Source of the DNA: Sipunculus nudus
Lineage: Eukaryota; Annelida; Sipuncula; Golfingiida; Sipunculidae
NCBI GenBank assembly: GCA_026874595.1
Contig: CM049310.1
Coordinates: 52,962,558 to 53,026,557 of the forward strand
DNA: 64,000 nt
Reading direction: 5' to 3'
The notes beneath the pieces were generated by a model. That model saw nothing but the letters and a program-made list of their open reading frames with translations. It was not told the DNA's origin and ran no database searches. Of the stretch, positions 38,258 to 49,300 are shown in pieces; positions within the stretch are counted from its first letter, which is position 1, and each line of letters opens with the position of its first letter. Position numbers and translations under genes: made by a program.

Positions 38258-39179
38258 TGTCGTGTTGTTGTTGTTGTTTGTGGTGTAGAATACGACAAGA
38301 TGTATCTGTTGAAGACGGTCCCGTGAAGATGCGGAGAGCGGTATATCTATTTGTCAAAAGAAGAGTTACCAGGACCAGTCGGGCCATTGACCTCTAAAAA
38401 CACATTCGAACATTCTTTGAAGGAACAACTGTCAGGAAAAAATATTTAGCGAAGCCCGTACTCTGTATATTTGTACAATGTTTATATCATGTAAAATGGT
38501 TCTTGTACGATAAATTATAGCGATCGAATGTGTTGTAATGCTGCCATAGCAAATCTCACCTACACGTATATATTTTTGTAATGCCGATCTCCGTGTAAAA
38601 AATAATCATGCACGAGACAGGATATATGACCTGTCAGGCAGGATATGCACTGTAGACCATATACATGTCAAAATTATCTGCTACGAGACGGCCACACGTG
38701 AACGTAGTATGAAGCCACGGAAGAATTATATATTTAATACGGACGTATTGGTTACATTAATGCTAATGTATATGTATTTCCATATATATGAGTTTTCTTC
38801 ATTGAAATTGTCATGATTTAATGTTCTGTGTATGTTAACTGGGGATTGTTTGCAAACGGAGACAAGAATGTTGGAGCAGCAACCCTTTCTGAAAATTCTG
38901 ATAGATAAAGGCAACCAATGCTGCAAGCTTTATATATTAACTCTGCCACCTGATACGTATACGGCAACAGGAAATATTTCATTGGGTGTCATTTCGCTCT
39001 GTCAGTTTCACTCACTATACTTAATAATTTAAAGTTCAATACATACTGTTAATCCCAAAACCAACCAGGTTTCGAGACCATTCAAGACTCTGCTTCACAA
39101 ATTACTGTAATCAGCATTACGAATGCCTTGAAGGTAATGTGTGGACTGCTTTGAAACATTAATTATGCTCTCACATACA

Positions 39180-39285
39180 AGAACCTGGCCCTTGCCGGAC
39201 ACTGAGGTGATGAACTCTCCGAAGTTTAAGCCTGGGCATCCGTTTGTCAAGTTTTGTACCTTAACCACTCTGCCATGCCCCATCC
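39180..39285 (-). mobile_element. tRNA-derived SINE remnant
   Basis: The minus strand reads gggcatggcagagtggttaagg (first 20: gggcatggcagagtggttaa), a close match to the D-arm/A-box of Ser/Leu-type tRNAs. About 35 nt later comes cccaggcttaaacttc, a decayed B-box (normally ggttcgaatc). The downstream body is not assignable. It is too degenerate for a functional tRNA. Confidence 0.45.
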
Positions 39286-40285
39286 GTCAAGATTACGAAT
39301 TTGCAAATTATCCCCTTGTTTACTAGTCTGTTTGAATATTTACTATATATACAAACCTTTATGCTTCCGTGTCGCGTCACCGTCGTGACAGGGTCAGTCC
39401 TGGAAGCATTATTGATGTCGTTTGTTCATCATTTCTCTTAATTATATACAGTGTGTGAGTAGCATGGGCCGTTCAAATTAATATTTATATACCAGGGGAT
39501 CAGCAGAGCTCGACACAAACTGTTGGCATTCTTTCTTGCACTTTTACTTGATCAATAAAAAGTAGCAAATAAAAATCACATTCTCGTTCCCAAAAACGTA
39601 ATTTATGACAGCAGAAAGTAATCATGTTGGAAAAATTAATTTTAAAAAATCATTTTTGACGTATTTTTTGCTGAAACCTAAAATACTACATAAATCAATT
39701 GCAAAACTAGCTTCTGTGGTGAACTGGATGTGAAGCGACTTATAAAAATGGTTATTTTAATATATTTTAGCTGGGGCAATACCAGACTTGTCTGAAGACT
39801 TTTTAACTAGGTAAACGGAGTTAAACACTGGCACTGGTAAAATACTATCAAAATGAAAATAAATAATAAGCGCTTTATTTTAGTTACCAAAAATATAGAT
39901 TGTCAATTTATTATAATCTAAGTTAGGATAAGCCATGATCATGTGGGAGTGTTTAAACTGATGAGAGCAAGAGTGAGTGCTGGTCACGTATATAGATTTT
40001 CTATGGGGCGCGTGAGTTATTCTCGAGCTGGTTGAGTCTATCGAACAACAAAATGGCTTATACTCTTGTTCTACATATGGCTGAAAAGCTTTTTTCTCTC
40101 ATTTTTATCCGCTTACGTAGGACTAACAAATAAAAATAAAATAATGTTTGGCACAGTTGCGGTTAGAAATAATCAAAGTGAAACGTTAAGCTTGGATAGT
40201 GATTATTTCTATGTACCAGCTCTTAGCATCCCGCTAATAGAGCACTATTGGATTCGTTCTGCAAACATGTATACTATCGGTATAA

Positions 40286-40289
<4 letters not shown>

Positions 40290-40334
<45 letters not shown>

Positions 40335-40404
40335 GACTTCATCTGTTGATACTACAGTACTCTTTCGTGTGATCAATCTAAGTTTATATATATATATATA
40401 TATA
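40290..40404. repeat. Two (TA)n microsatellites
   Basis: Pure TA runs at about 40290-40330 and 40385-40404, with unrelated sequence between them. Confidence 0.9.
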
Positions 40405-40584
40405 CGTACACATACATACAAACAATCAATGGAGATTTATTTTATGTACTCCATGTAGATATGTAAGGCATACCATGTTTATCTGTGCAACCGGTATTTA
40501 ATATTTCTTGCGGTGCATTTTATATTCTACTTTTAGTGTCTCCGGGCACCGCTCCTTCACCTTATGACGTTTACCACAACGTAG

Positions 40585-40735
40585 TATTAAGGTCTTTTGT
40601 CAGATGGCGCCACCTTTGTAAACCCTATTAAATGCGATCCCAGCTACACAGATGGTTCCTGGTTAAAACTAATCACGAACCAAACATGATGAATACAAGT
40701 TTCATCAAATCGGCCAGGTCTCGGTATTCTTAAAA
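40585..40735 (-). repeat. Dispersed-repeat fragment
   Basis: It includes cagatggcgccacct and, on the minus strand, 'gaccgatttgatgaaact'-like sequence (accuracy limited by decay). This pattern also occurs near 37.6 kb and is related to the core repeats near 59.3-60.1 kb. Confidence 0.35.
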
Positions 40736-42206
40736 GTTAATTTTAAAAAAAGTAGAAGAAAGATTGAAAATATTAATGGCTTTGTGTATTTTGAATAAAA
40801 ATAAACGTCCAGGTTTTTTATCCAGATACTGAAAAAGTTAAAAAAAAAATCATAAGAAAGAGCACCTAACTGCATACATCAGAGATAGCTTAATGGCACA
40901 CTTAACTGGACGGGAGACAAAGCAAGCTTTTACTATTACCACCAAAAAAATTATTTATATTTAATCAAAACGCTGATTATTCACATTGTCATTTTATTTA
41001 AAATTGTTAGATAAACATTTCTTGTGCATAATCAAGTTTATGAAATCGTGACACAGCTGTATACAATTGAATGAAGTTTCATTCATTAAATTTACTTGGA
41101 ATATGAAATCACGGTACATTATATAATTCTCTATATATTAGTTTTTTCCCTTTCAGAGAAGAACGAAATAGCAGGAACTGTCAAACTACATTAAGAGAGT
41201 CTGGTTTCCTTGCACCTGTCATGTTTAACTCTGTCTATCAAACAACTCGCAGCTACAACCGCCTGAAAGTAAAAAGTGAGAGGAAGATAGATGGATAAAG
41301 CATTATTAATAATGAAGGGTTCTGAATCTTTTCTCTATACACATGATCTATAATGTCACATGGCGAAACGGAATATGATATAAATTTCATTTACTAAATT
41401 TATATATCATTATCCCGGCAACAGGGGAAGGAAAATGGGCTTTGAATATGGTAACTGCACTTATGGCCAACGGAACCATTCATACCACACACACATAAAG
41501 GAACAATGAACACGTGAGTGTGTCGACCACGTTTTGTACTCTTTTTCCAAAGGAGGGCTTTCCTAGGATCTACTATCATTCATTACAGCTATTGTGACTT
41601 ATGGTTGCACCATATTTTACGTCTAACCACGCCCCTGACTTCAATGATGGTGGTAGATCACCTTTAGAGTGTCGTTGGTGTCAGCTTTGATGATATGTCG
41701 TCAGTGTCTGATCTTTAATACGGTCATAGTACGTTACGTTATCGGTATTTTTCTCCTACATTAGTGTTTTCCTGAGTGTTTCGCAGCCTAGCTTCCTGCC
41801 AACAACATTTTCTGAATAGTGCCCCTGGTCCCAGAATTTGGTTAACCCTCTTGTGACTGGTATTTATTTTCAGTCTTCAGGGATCACGTCACTTTAATAG
41901 AATTCTACACTGACCTCTACAGACTGAACTGCAGAATTTTCCTGTATTCTTGATTTAATTTTGGGTATACGTGGTGGATCTCGGCTTTGGAGAAGAGGGG
42001 CACTTGGTTTAAAAAGACATGACAATACCCCGGACCGTTGCTGGCTTTAATAGTTATTCGGCTCATTTAGGACCATATGGAGGAACATAAAAAGATTTCC
42101 CATGTGACGTAGCGGCTGAGATCATCGGGAGCGCTTCTTACTGGCCTTAATTAACAGACAGACATTTAAGGTATGATCTGCAGCTAATATTTATATGCAA
42201 TGCAAC

Positions 42207-42212
42207 TTTATT
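42207..42212 (-). terminator. Polyadenylation signal AATAAA for the minus-strand gene
   Basis: TTTATT on the plus strand reads AATAAA on the minus strand, about 250 nt past the TAG stop at 42461-42463. The implied 3' UTR is short and includes the GC-rich block at 42395-42425. Confidence 0.4.
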
Positions 42213-42460
42213 TTGTTTGGTCTATGCATCACTGATTCTCTGGAGAGAAAAAGGTTAATAATTCCCCTTTACCTGAGCAAGAGTTAACTTAATATACATA
42301 GCCTTTGGGAGCTTGGACTACAAACTGATTTTTCTCAGTAAAGGTCAACATGCCCATGCCACTCAGGACGGAAAGAATCTGAATCAATCATACATGTCCC
42401 CGGGCGCCGCGAGCCCGCGCGGACCACTTTGGTTCTTTTGTGGGTAAGTAGGTACGCCGC

Positions 42461-42598
42461 CTAGTCTATGTCACATGGGATCCCGTCGTCTGCAGCCTCG
42501 TTTTCGTTCTGCCCCATCGTCTGCTCGACCGGATTGTCCAATGTAGTATTCATCGGCAGAATCAGGTTCGTTGGCATGTTCAGCTGGTCCATCGTCAC
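42461..42598 (-). CDS. Terminal coding exon of candidate secreted-protein gene
   Basis: On the minus strand an acceptor-like cacatataag (AG at 42600-42599) precedes 45 codons and a TAG stop. The reading is VTMDQLNMPTNLILPMNTTL followed by an acidic tail ending DDGIPCDID. Codons end mostly in G or C and the exon is clearly richer in G+C than its surroundings, so coding potential is good by eye. It begins in phase 0, which fits the phase-0 end of the exon at 43252-43342. The acceptor has only a modest pyrimidine tract. The frame also stays open upstream to an in-frame ATG in 'cttATGttcaca', so a separate start cannot be excluded. Confidence 0.5.
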   Translation of the reverse strand: MTMDQLNMPTNLILPMNTTLDNPVEQTMGQNENEAADDGIPCDID

Positions 42599-43251
42599 CT
42601 TATATGTGAACATAAGCACGAGTTATAGAACATTTATAGAATAAATTAATTTAAATAGCAGTATAAGTATGAATCCATCTCGCCATAGACATATTTATTA
42701 ATTATTTAAACAGTTTATGTAAACGAATTTAACAACTTTATCAGACCCCGGGAGCAAAGACCTTGACATGCGACTTACCTATACGTCTTTATGTTACCTC
42801 GGTGGTTTGCAAGAAGAAAAAAAAAAGAGACAAATTACCCGAAATCACGTATATATTAAATAATTAATTACAAACCAGTTTACCAACCTAACTCAAATTT
42901 GTATTTTATATATTAGATATATGAATACATGTTAAAATAGATTAAAACTTAAAATTCATATTGCATCGTCTTATAATCCATATTATATAGAATTCAGAAT
43001 AAAAATAATATTCTGCAGTATGGCAGATTCTGAAGCGACATTCTGACAAATTCTGAAGCGACAATTTATAATGAATTTTGATGAAAGATGCTCGAAAGCA
43101 TTTCTATTGCCAACCCATTGGCGTCTCTGTGTTCCTAAACGATGTATTAAACGTGTACAAATAATATTTAACTGCCTATTAACATTACTTCTAACAATTA
43201 AATAACCCTGACTCTTCTTCACTATGTTTTCTAATACTCCTGTTGAGGTAC

Positions 43252-43342
43252 CGATATGACTTTCAACGCCTCGTGTAAAACTCTCTTCGGAACATTAGAA
43301 AATTGGACCCGTCTCTGCGCAGTCCGCGCCCCGTGTTTCTTG
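43252..43342 (-). CDS. Internal coding exon of candidate secreted-protein gene
   Basis: After an acceptor-like gaactag (AG at 43344-43343) the minus strand gives one base completing an Arg codon, then 30 codons: KKHGARTAQRRVQFSNVPKR and VLHEALKVIS. It ends in phase 0 at a weak donor (tcg then gtacct). Dibasic KK, RR and KR pairs bracket a VQFSNVP segment, as prohormone convertase sites do in propeptides. Alternatively RRVQF fits the RVxF docking motif of protein phosphatase 1, which would only make sense in a cytoplasmic protein. The entering phase matches the exon at 43730-43915 exactly. A different acceptor 4 nt downstream would give another frame that stops within the exon. Confidence 0.4.
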
Positions 43343-43729
43343 CTAGTTCACATGCTTAAATATGACATACAAGCTCTAGCAAAAAAGTCAAAAGTTTTAT
43401 TACACCTACCAACGCAAGACCTCTTACCTGTAAACAGGGCCTTTACCACAGTATTCACACTTAATTTATTCTTTTGCAAACTGCGTGTTTATGATGCGGA
43501 TATAGGTTCTTTTGCAATGTAGGTAGCTTGCTTAAAGTGTAGACGTAAGAGATCCTTCAGGCCGATGATAGGACGGTATACATTATGTATGAAATACCTA
43601 AAAACAGGACTGAATACAGTTTCCTCCAATATAGCTAAAGATGAGACATGGCAACAAGTGATAGGGATTCCTGTATGTTTTTGTGTGTGCAGTTAAAGCC
43701 AGCTGAGGTTACTAACGATTTGTTCTTAC

Positions 43730-43915
43730 CGGTATAGTGAACATGGATTCTTCATGCCCGTCTCAGAGGACCTCACTTCTTTGTGGATCACTTTCGCCCT
43801 ATTCGCTTTAATAAACAAGTGGTCGATAAAAGACCTCGGAGGAAATTCTTCTGGCCGGAAGATTCTCCCATGGTCCTCTTTGTCGCTCCCTGTCTTCATT
43901 ATGAATCTGAATCGC
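43730..43915 (-). CDS. Internal coding exon of candidate secreted-protein gene
   Basis: The minus strand has an acceptor (gtttatgcag, AG at 43917-43916), 61 full codons and a strong donor (taccg then gtaaga) at 43730/43729. The peptide starts RFRFIMKTGSDKEDHGRIF, continues RPEEFPPRSFIDHLFIKANR and ends with a basic stretch reaching NPCSLY. It is hydrophilic and has one cysteine. The internal ATG (M at residue 6) could instead be a start if no upstream exon is used, giving a 132-residue product. The other strand is also open here (43754-43948 plus), but that frame lacks splice signals. I recognise no domain. Confidence 0.5.
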
Positions 43916-44025
43916 CTGCATAAACTACCTCCTCAAGGGCTCCATTAATTATGGTTCATGGACGCCACTGTATATATATATATATACTGTTTATATATTG
44001 ATACATATTTTTATATATAGTGAGA

Positions 44026-44230
44026 TTGTTACGAACTGTCTCGCTAGTGAAGCTTGCTTTTCAAGCGAAGCGGTTGGTTCGCCGGACTTGTGCGCCACCG
44101 ACCTGGGTTCGACTCCCGGATCGGCCAAGGATTTTCCCCTCATTTATTTGTCTTCGTAACAAAATGGGGTCTCGTCTAACGTGACAGTTAACTTTGTGGC
44201 CCAGGGAATAAGCTCACCAAAGTGTGACTC
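44026..44230 (+). mobile_element. tRNA-derived SINE with perfect 10-bp inverted flanks
   Basis: The tRNA-like head spans about 44062-44127: agcgaagcggttggttcgcc resembles a D-arm/A-box, and gggttcgactccc (44105-44117) is a near-perfect B-box/T-arm whose ctggg and cccgg sides pair. TTGTTACGAA (44026-44035) and TTCGTAACAA (44153-44162) form a perfect inverted repeat around the head. A 3' body with a cccagg...cctggg stem follows to about 44230. A complete acceptor stem is lacking, so this is not a functional tRNA gene. Confidence 0.6.
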
Positions 44231-45380
44231 CTGGGATGATTAATTTGTTCTGATAGCAGAACGATGCAACGATGGATGCATTTATGAACACATTTTATGT
44301 TTTCTGCAACATTTAATATACAGTGCTTGTATTATATAAATATTAAAACTCAAAGGTGTCATATATATATAATAATATACGAGATATAAATTAAGTTGTT
44401 ATCATTATGGATAAATATTACTCTAATCTTCATCAGTATGAAGTTCTATGTACCTTCTCTGGCCATCAGTTATGGTTTCTCCAAGAAACAGCATCGGTAG
44501 ACCAAAGGAAAAAGGAAACATGATACTGATGTATTAATAATCGTATTCTCTTTCATCTCTCGTGTTTATGTTCATGTCTAATTATAGGTGGCAATTATGT
44601 ACATCCCCTAATACGATATAGACAAAGGAACAAAATAAAAATACACTCGTGCCTTATCTCCGTTTTCGCAGACAGGACCACAGTAGGTGACGAACGTCAA
44701 CTTCAAAGCGGCAATAATCGCCTATAGATATCACAGGCACTAAACCTATATTTCCATAATATCAAAGCAAGATTTATTCATGCCAACACATGGTTTGTAA
44801 ATAAAACATAAAATGCGTCTCTGAAGCAGTGAAAAATCTGGCACCAAAGTCTCTTTGCTTTTTCCTGTATCTGAATGGTGTTTCTACACAAGTCAAATAT
44901 TACTTTTACTTGATGTTGTAACATCACAAACGTGACAAGTTATACCCTGCTTTAACTAACACATTGAGTACGCGACCCGGTGAGATAAAACACTTGTGTT
45001 AAATTAAGGGTTAATTTCAACATCTTGGGATTTTTGTCCAGGTGGGACCTGGATAATCAGTTTTATTCGACAAAAAGATTCACTAGAAAGTATATGATTT
45101 TTATTTAATTCCATTTTTTGTTCAGTTTGATATTCATTTAAATTAACTTGGAAGCATTTACACTCGGGAGATAAGATTCATGGCGGAGTAAGAACATTTT
45201 CTATATGTATAAAGCTGTCAAGGTGGATACAGTCTGAAACATACGTTTTAAACGTTAAACCCATGATGTATATATATGTGGCACCGGTACGTTCGTGGAT
45301 ACTATAGTTAAGCAGTGCTTCTTCCTGCCCTTTTAAAGCTAATGCACAACCGGAATACGATCACCTTACGGTTTTTTTTT

Positions 45381-45409
45381 GGGGGTGGGGGGGGGGGGTG
45401 GGGGGGGGG
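45381..45409 (+). repeat. Poly-G tract with G-quadruplex potential
   Basis: gggggtgggg followed by two long G runs separated by single T residues, preceded by a T-run. The four or more G-blocks satisfy the usual quadruplex pattern. Confidence 0.8.
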
Positions 45410-45634
45410 AGCTTTTACGTGAGAATATTGTACGGTATCCGTAAGTTACTTTCTTTAAAGGGACCGCAAGAGCGCCGTTAAGCCGACGTTAAGATATCGC
45501 TGCATGACAGACACACCCGAAGGACCAGAAAATTCACAGGGTGTACTTACTCAAACCTAAACAGGTTCTCTAAAAATGTCCACCTTTTCAAAAGACAAGG
45601 GTATATATTTCATGTGTTATATGCGGGCAGCCGC

Positions 45635-45778
45635 GTGCGGGACCCGCAAAAAAATCTAACCCTGTTCAAGTTTAAAATTCCGCATGCGGATCCCAGCGGG
45701 GTATCGCACACATGGAAAGGGGAAATGACTTTGAACTAGTTGGATTTTCCGAGCACGGGTCCCGCATGTATGGAAAGG
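45635..45778. repeat. Fold-back repeat of about 140 bp
   Basis: gtgcgggacccgcaaaaaaa at 45635 and cgggtcccgcatg at 45756 are inverted copies. Further in, 'atctaaccctgttcaa' pairs with 'ttgaactagttggat'. Direct repeats cgcacacatggaaagg and cgcatgtatggaaagg are also present. It looks like a small fold-back/MITE-type element. Confidence 0.5.
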
Positions 45779-46241
45779 CAACCACAGCAAACACATGTTC
45801 ATGCAAATCTTTATAAAATTAACAGCAAAGAATCATTGGCCTTTATGTCATTGGAAATTCATATTTTTCATTTTTCCGTCAGGCGGTGTACGCACCTGCC
45901 CTGCCAGGACAAAATGTCTTTAAAAAAATGGATTTCTGTCAGTACTCCTTGCTTGTATTTAGCCCAATATATATGGTCCTGTTGGTATCAACACCTAAAA
46001 AAAGGTGGACTGATATTGAAAATAAATCGGGGACTGTTTTGCAGAATTAGTGTGAAAATGCTTTTGACAGAAGGCTCTTTTTCTCTATAAACATTAGATT
46101 AACTTAACCCTCTAAAACCTGGTGATCGTCAGGACCAGCACTTGTGACACAGAGCAGATATGTTTCCTTTAGCTGTTGCTTTTACAAAATAAGACCACCA
46201 TTCTGTCACTTTGTAAACTGCTTTGATAAAACAACTTACAC

Positions 46242-46315
46242 CTATGAGCTGAAAATAAGGTCTGCATGGAGAGGAGTAGATAGATGGCGAGCAACAAAGG
46301 CATCCGGAAGGTCAT
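46242..46315 (-). CDS. Signal-peptide exon, candidate first coding exon
   Basis: The minus strand from ATG 46315 reads MTFRMPLLLAIYLLLSMQTL FSAH (20 + 4 residues): a basic n-region, a strong hydrophobic core and a small-residue cleavage site near FSA. An upstream in-frame ATG at 46354 would add 13 residues. Two donors overlap. The one at 46242/46241 (catag then gtgtaa) is weak but its phase joins the exon at 43730-43915 perfectly. The stronger GTAAGT two bases later (46240/46239) gives a phase that meets a stop in that exon, so an unseen exon might lie between. With the downstream exons the product would be 162 residues, secreted, basic and with dibasic sites. Confidence 0.42.
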
Positions 46316-46354
46316 CGTGAAAGAGAGGAACTTAAAACTGATCAAACAAAGCAT

Positions 46355-49300
46355 CCTCGGGCTATCTCCTAAATAAGCAGATCACCTTACAGAAGGAACT
46401 CGGCCGGCAGAGTGCGTCATCTTACTGTTTCTATGATATGTTAATTTTTGAATAAAATTCACATAAAATTGACTAATGGCCTGGACCTTCAATTTTTAAA
46501 GTCTCACCAACAGACGAGTAACAGTAAAGTGCTACGGTGCAACGTTATCATTTGAAGTAATACCGCCATCGTCTATCCACGCCATCCGGTGGTTATTTTG
46601 TGAAACGGTGTATACACCGGATGTAAACACTGAAATGGTCGGTTAAAGAAAGGATATTACATGAATTACAGGACGGTAAGGCAAGGCCCGTAACCGCCAA
46701 GTGTAGCAATGTGATTTTAGTACCACCTCGACGAGAAACGAAAACTTTAGGAAAAATAAAAACTGCCTCTAAAGCAAACGGATTCAGTTCAAGTGGTAAT
46801 AACAGCTATTAGAAGAAATGGTGAACGCGGCAATTCGAAAGTACTTTCTTTCAGCGACAAACTGCTAAAAAATCTTGATTTCCCAGGCCGGCCTGGTATT
46901 GTTTTAATAGTTTTATTGTTTTTAAATAAATAAACCTATATCGCAGTCTGAAAACATCCTTAGGACGTCTGTCAGTGGGCTAATCCAGTCCATGTTATTA
47001 TAAAAACATGAATAATACATGTTATGACCAAATGTTTTTCTGTCACAAAAGTGTAGTTCTCAGCACTATTCAAATTTCAACAATCTTTCCTCACAGTGAT
47101 TTCCAAAGATTTAATTTAGCTGGAGTGGCCTTTAATGTTGTTTATAAATTAAATATTGCTCCCCATCAGGTTTCAAATTATGGTCATACACATTAATTAT
47201 TGGTTTAACATGCTTTAAACCATGATAAACAATCATATTCTGTTATAAGCATAGGAACTCATCAATTAAGGTTTAAGATGAAATACAAGAATGACAGTTA
47301 CTGATCATACAGCTTTCCGCTAAAAGTAGACATTTTTTGCATAACTTTTAATATATAAGCTTTTCATTGACCTTCTATCTTCAACTGAAAACACGCCACT
47401 TACGTAATATAAACTACACAACAGGTAAATGCCTGCATTTTGGTATGATTATTACGAACCTAATTCTTAAATCTTGGATTTTCCACTGCGCAATATGTCG
47501 ATTTCTTATTTTTTCTTCATATATATTATAAATCCTGTCATTAATTTGAATGATTAAAATGTCTCCCTTTCATTCAATATTTAAGTTATATCTCCTAGGA
47601 TTAATTCAAATTAGATTCAAAAGGATTCAAATTGCCTGTTTTGTTTTTCAGTTACTTCGGAATACTCTTCTTAGATATAATAAAACTGTTGTTTTTTCTG
47701 AATTAATCCACTGGAACCATGGTAAATGATCTAGTTTGTCGCTGGCAGTCCCAGTTTACATATAGTAAGAATAGCAACTGAAGATGAATATACTGTTTAA
47801 CATCTCGATAAACTCCGTTCGCTTGATGGGATAAGAGAGATAGGAAAAACCACTAATATTATATAATGGGATGATTTTTATTTCTAACAAAACGTCAAGG
47901 TAATTATCAGATCTAAGGCCATTATAATTGTGCTTTCAGGTAAGGTAATCTTTTTAACTGACACCACAGACGGAGCTAATGACCGATTACACATTTAACA
48001 TTTACATTAGATTATGCCACGGTATTTATAAGGAACATAAATTACAAAACAATGAGTGTAATAACAGAAGTAGACAAAGCAATTACATTTAGAGGAACTC
48101 GGAATTGGTGTGATAACCAAGTATGTCGAATATCTTGAAGCCTTTTGTAGGAAGATACAACACTAAAACTGTAATCAAGAAGAACGCCAAAGGTCGGGAT
48201 TATATACTTATGTCGAAAAACGAAAAAAATAAAGGTCCGAGTCACCCAAATAGCTGAAAATGTCAGTGGCAGCGGTCTCAAATACGGGCAACCCTTAAAC
48301 ATTAAATAGACAAGTGTTAACTGGTCTTTTACTTATTCATAACAAGAGTTACCAAACAGGCTCAGTCTCGTGTGACGTTTTAGAGACGAGAATCCTCAAA
48401 GTGCTGCGCTGCACGCTTCCCTACAAAGAGCTTATTAGCAATAGGAAGACCACCAGGGAGGAGACATGACTTGAGTCGTATCGATGCAGGTATTGGGTCA
48501 TATGCAGTAAAAACCTAAGGAATATGTACCAGCCATTGTTTTGACACGTCTACAAAGATGGTACTCTGCAAGTACTTCCAGGAGATTTTATGACAGCTTT
48601 AAAGGACGGTTTCAATTTTCAAAGATCGTTACCACCTGGGATTACACGAAGATGAGTGAACCAGATTAGGGAAGTGTAATCTGCAGATTAAAAAAGTTCC
48701 AGTGTCATATATGCCACATATCCTGTTTCGCTGGGTTAAGTCAAACCATGTTTACCATGCAGTTCTGTAGAACATTCGGGGATTGATTGGTAGTCTAGAA
48801 GATCCAACACTTCTCCGACCCTTTAAAAGGGATAGGAGAATGTATTAGAGAATTTGTCTACTTTTTTAAGGGACCCATTTACTCCTTAAAATGTCATGGT
48901 TTCTGCCAATATAGACCCTACTAAAATCGTTTGCTTTCTCCTGTACACAAGTGCGATCAAGCTTGCACGTGATGAGTTCAGTGGCAATAAACATAAACAA
49001 AGCGTGCACACTACCTCGTGGCCGTACCGCCCAACATCACTAATCAAGATGTTTTTCAGGCTGCAGTTCGTAAACACCATGAAGGAGGACACATATACCA
49101 TAATTAAAGAAATACAGGTAGTTTTCCCGCTAAAACAGTAAGTTGAGTTCGGCCCAATTTTTTAAAAATTATAAATATTTAATGAAACGTTCCTAAATCA
49201 GACCTGTACAGTTAAGTCACAAAGCCAAACAATAGAAGTCATATGAAGGGACAAAACATTAAATCTACATACCGAATTATTGTAGATTTTTGTAATCTTT

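Larger units (their letters stand above)
35881..42206. other. Intergenic repeat-rich DNA without a supported gene
   Basis: The stretch contains AT microsatellites (listed), a SINE remnant (39180-39285) and dispersed-repeat fragments. The fragment at about 37540-37690 includes 'tctgtcagtatctttactcc' and 'gaacggatttgatgaaatc'. The one at 40585-40735 holds atggcgccacct and an inverted 'tttcatcaaatcggccaggt'. Such 'condition the sense of a degenerate LINE or Helitron' sentences recur in many invertebrate genomes. Frames such as 37207-37413, 37867-38064 and 40066-40458 have no coding support. Confidence 0.35.

Noticed and set aside
38112-38387. ORFs with IYIYIY tracts on both strands (also at 27354, 40066, 58961 and 59028)
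   Set aside because: Translation of TA microsatellites.
42779-42798. Strong minus-strand donor (tatag then gtaagt) after a polypyrimidine tract, possible 19-nt microexon
   Set aside because: Including it between the last two exons of the model produces an immediate stop codon.
42983-43222. Minus-strand 79-codon ORF
   Set aside because: It depends on a GTG start, is AT-rich and contains a short tandem repeat (ttctgaagcgaca); no splice context.
43256-43522. Plus-strand 88-codon ORF
   Set aside because: Overlaps the minus-strand exon 43252-43342 and runs into AT-rich sequence without codon bias.
43754-43948. Plus-strand 64-codon ORF
   Set aside because: Shadow of the minus-strand exon 43730-43915, which has both splice sites.
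44062-44127. Functional tRNA gene
   Set aside because: The T-arm is good, but the 5' acceptor strand does not pair with the 3' side, and a SINE-type body follows.
46284-46376. Plus-strand ORF MASNKGIRKVIVKERNLKLI... with AATAAA at 46451
   Set aside because: Attractive at first, but it is the antisense of the signal-peptide exon, which has better features (hydrophobic core, donor); it also has an in-frame stop directly upstream and no acceptor.
48886-49141. Overlapping open frames on both strands with donor-like sites
   Set aside because: Neither strand is favoured by codon use and no acceptor or partner exon was found.
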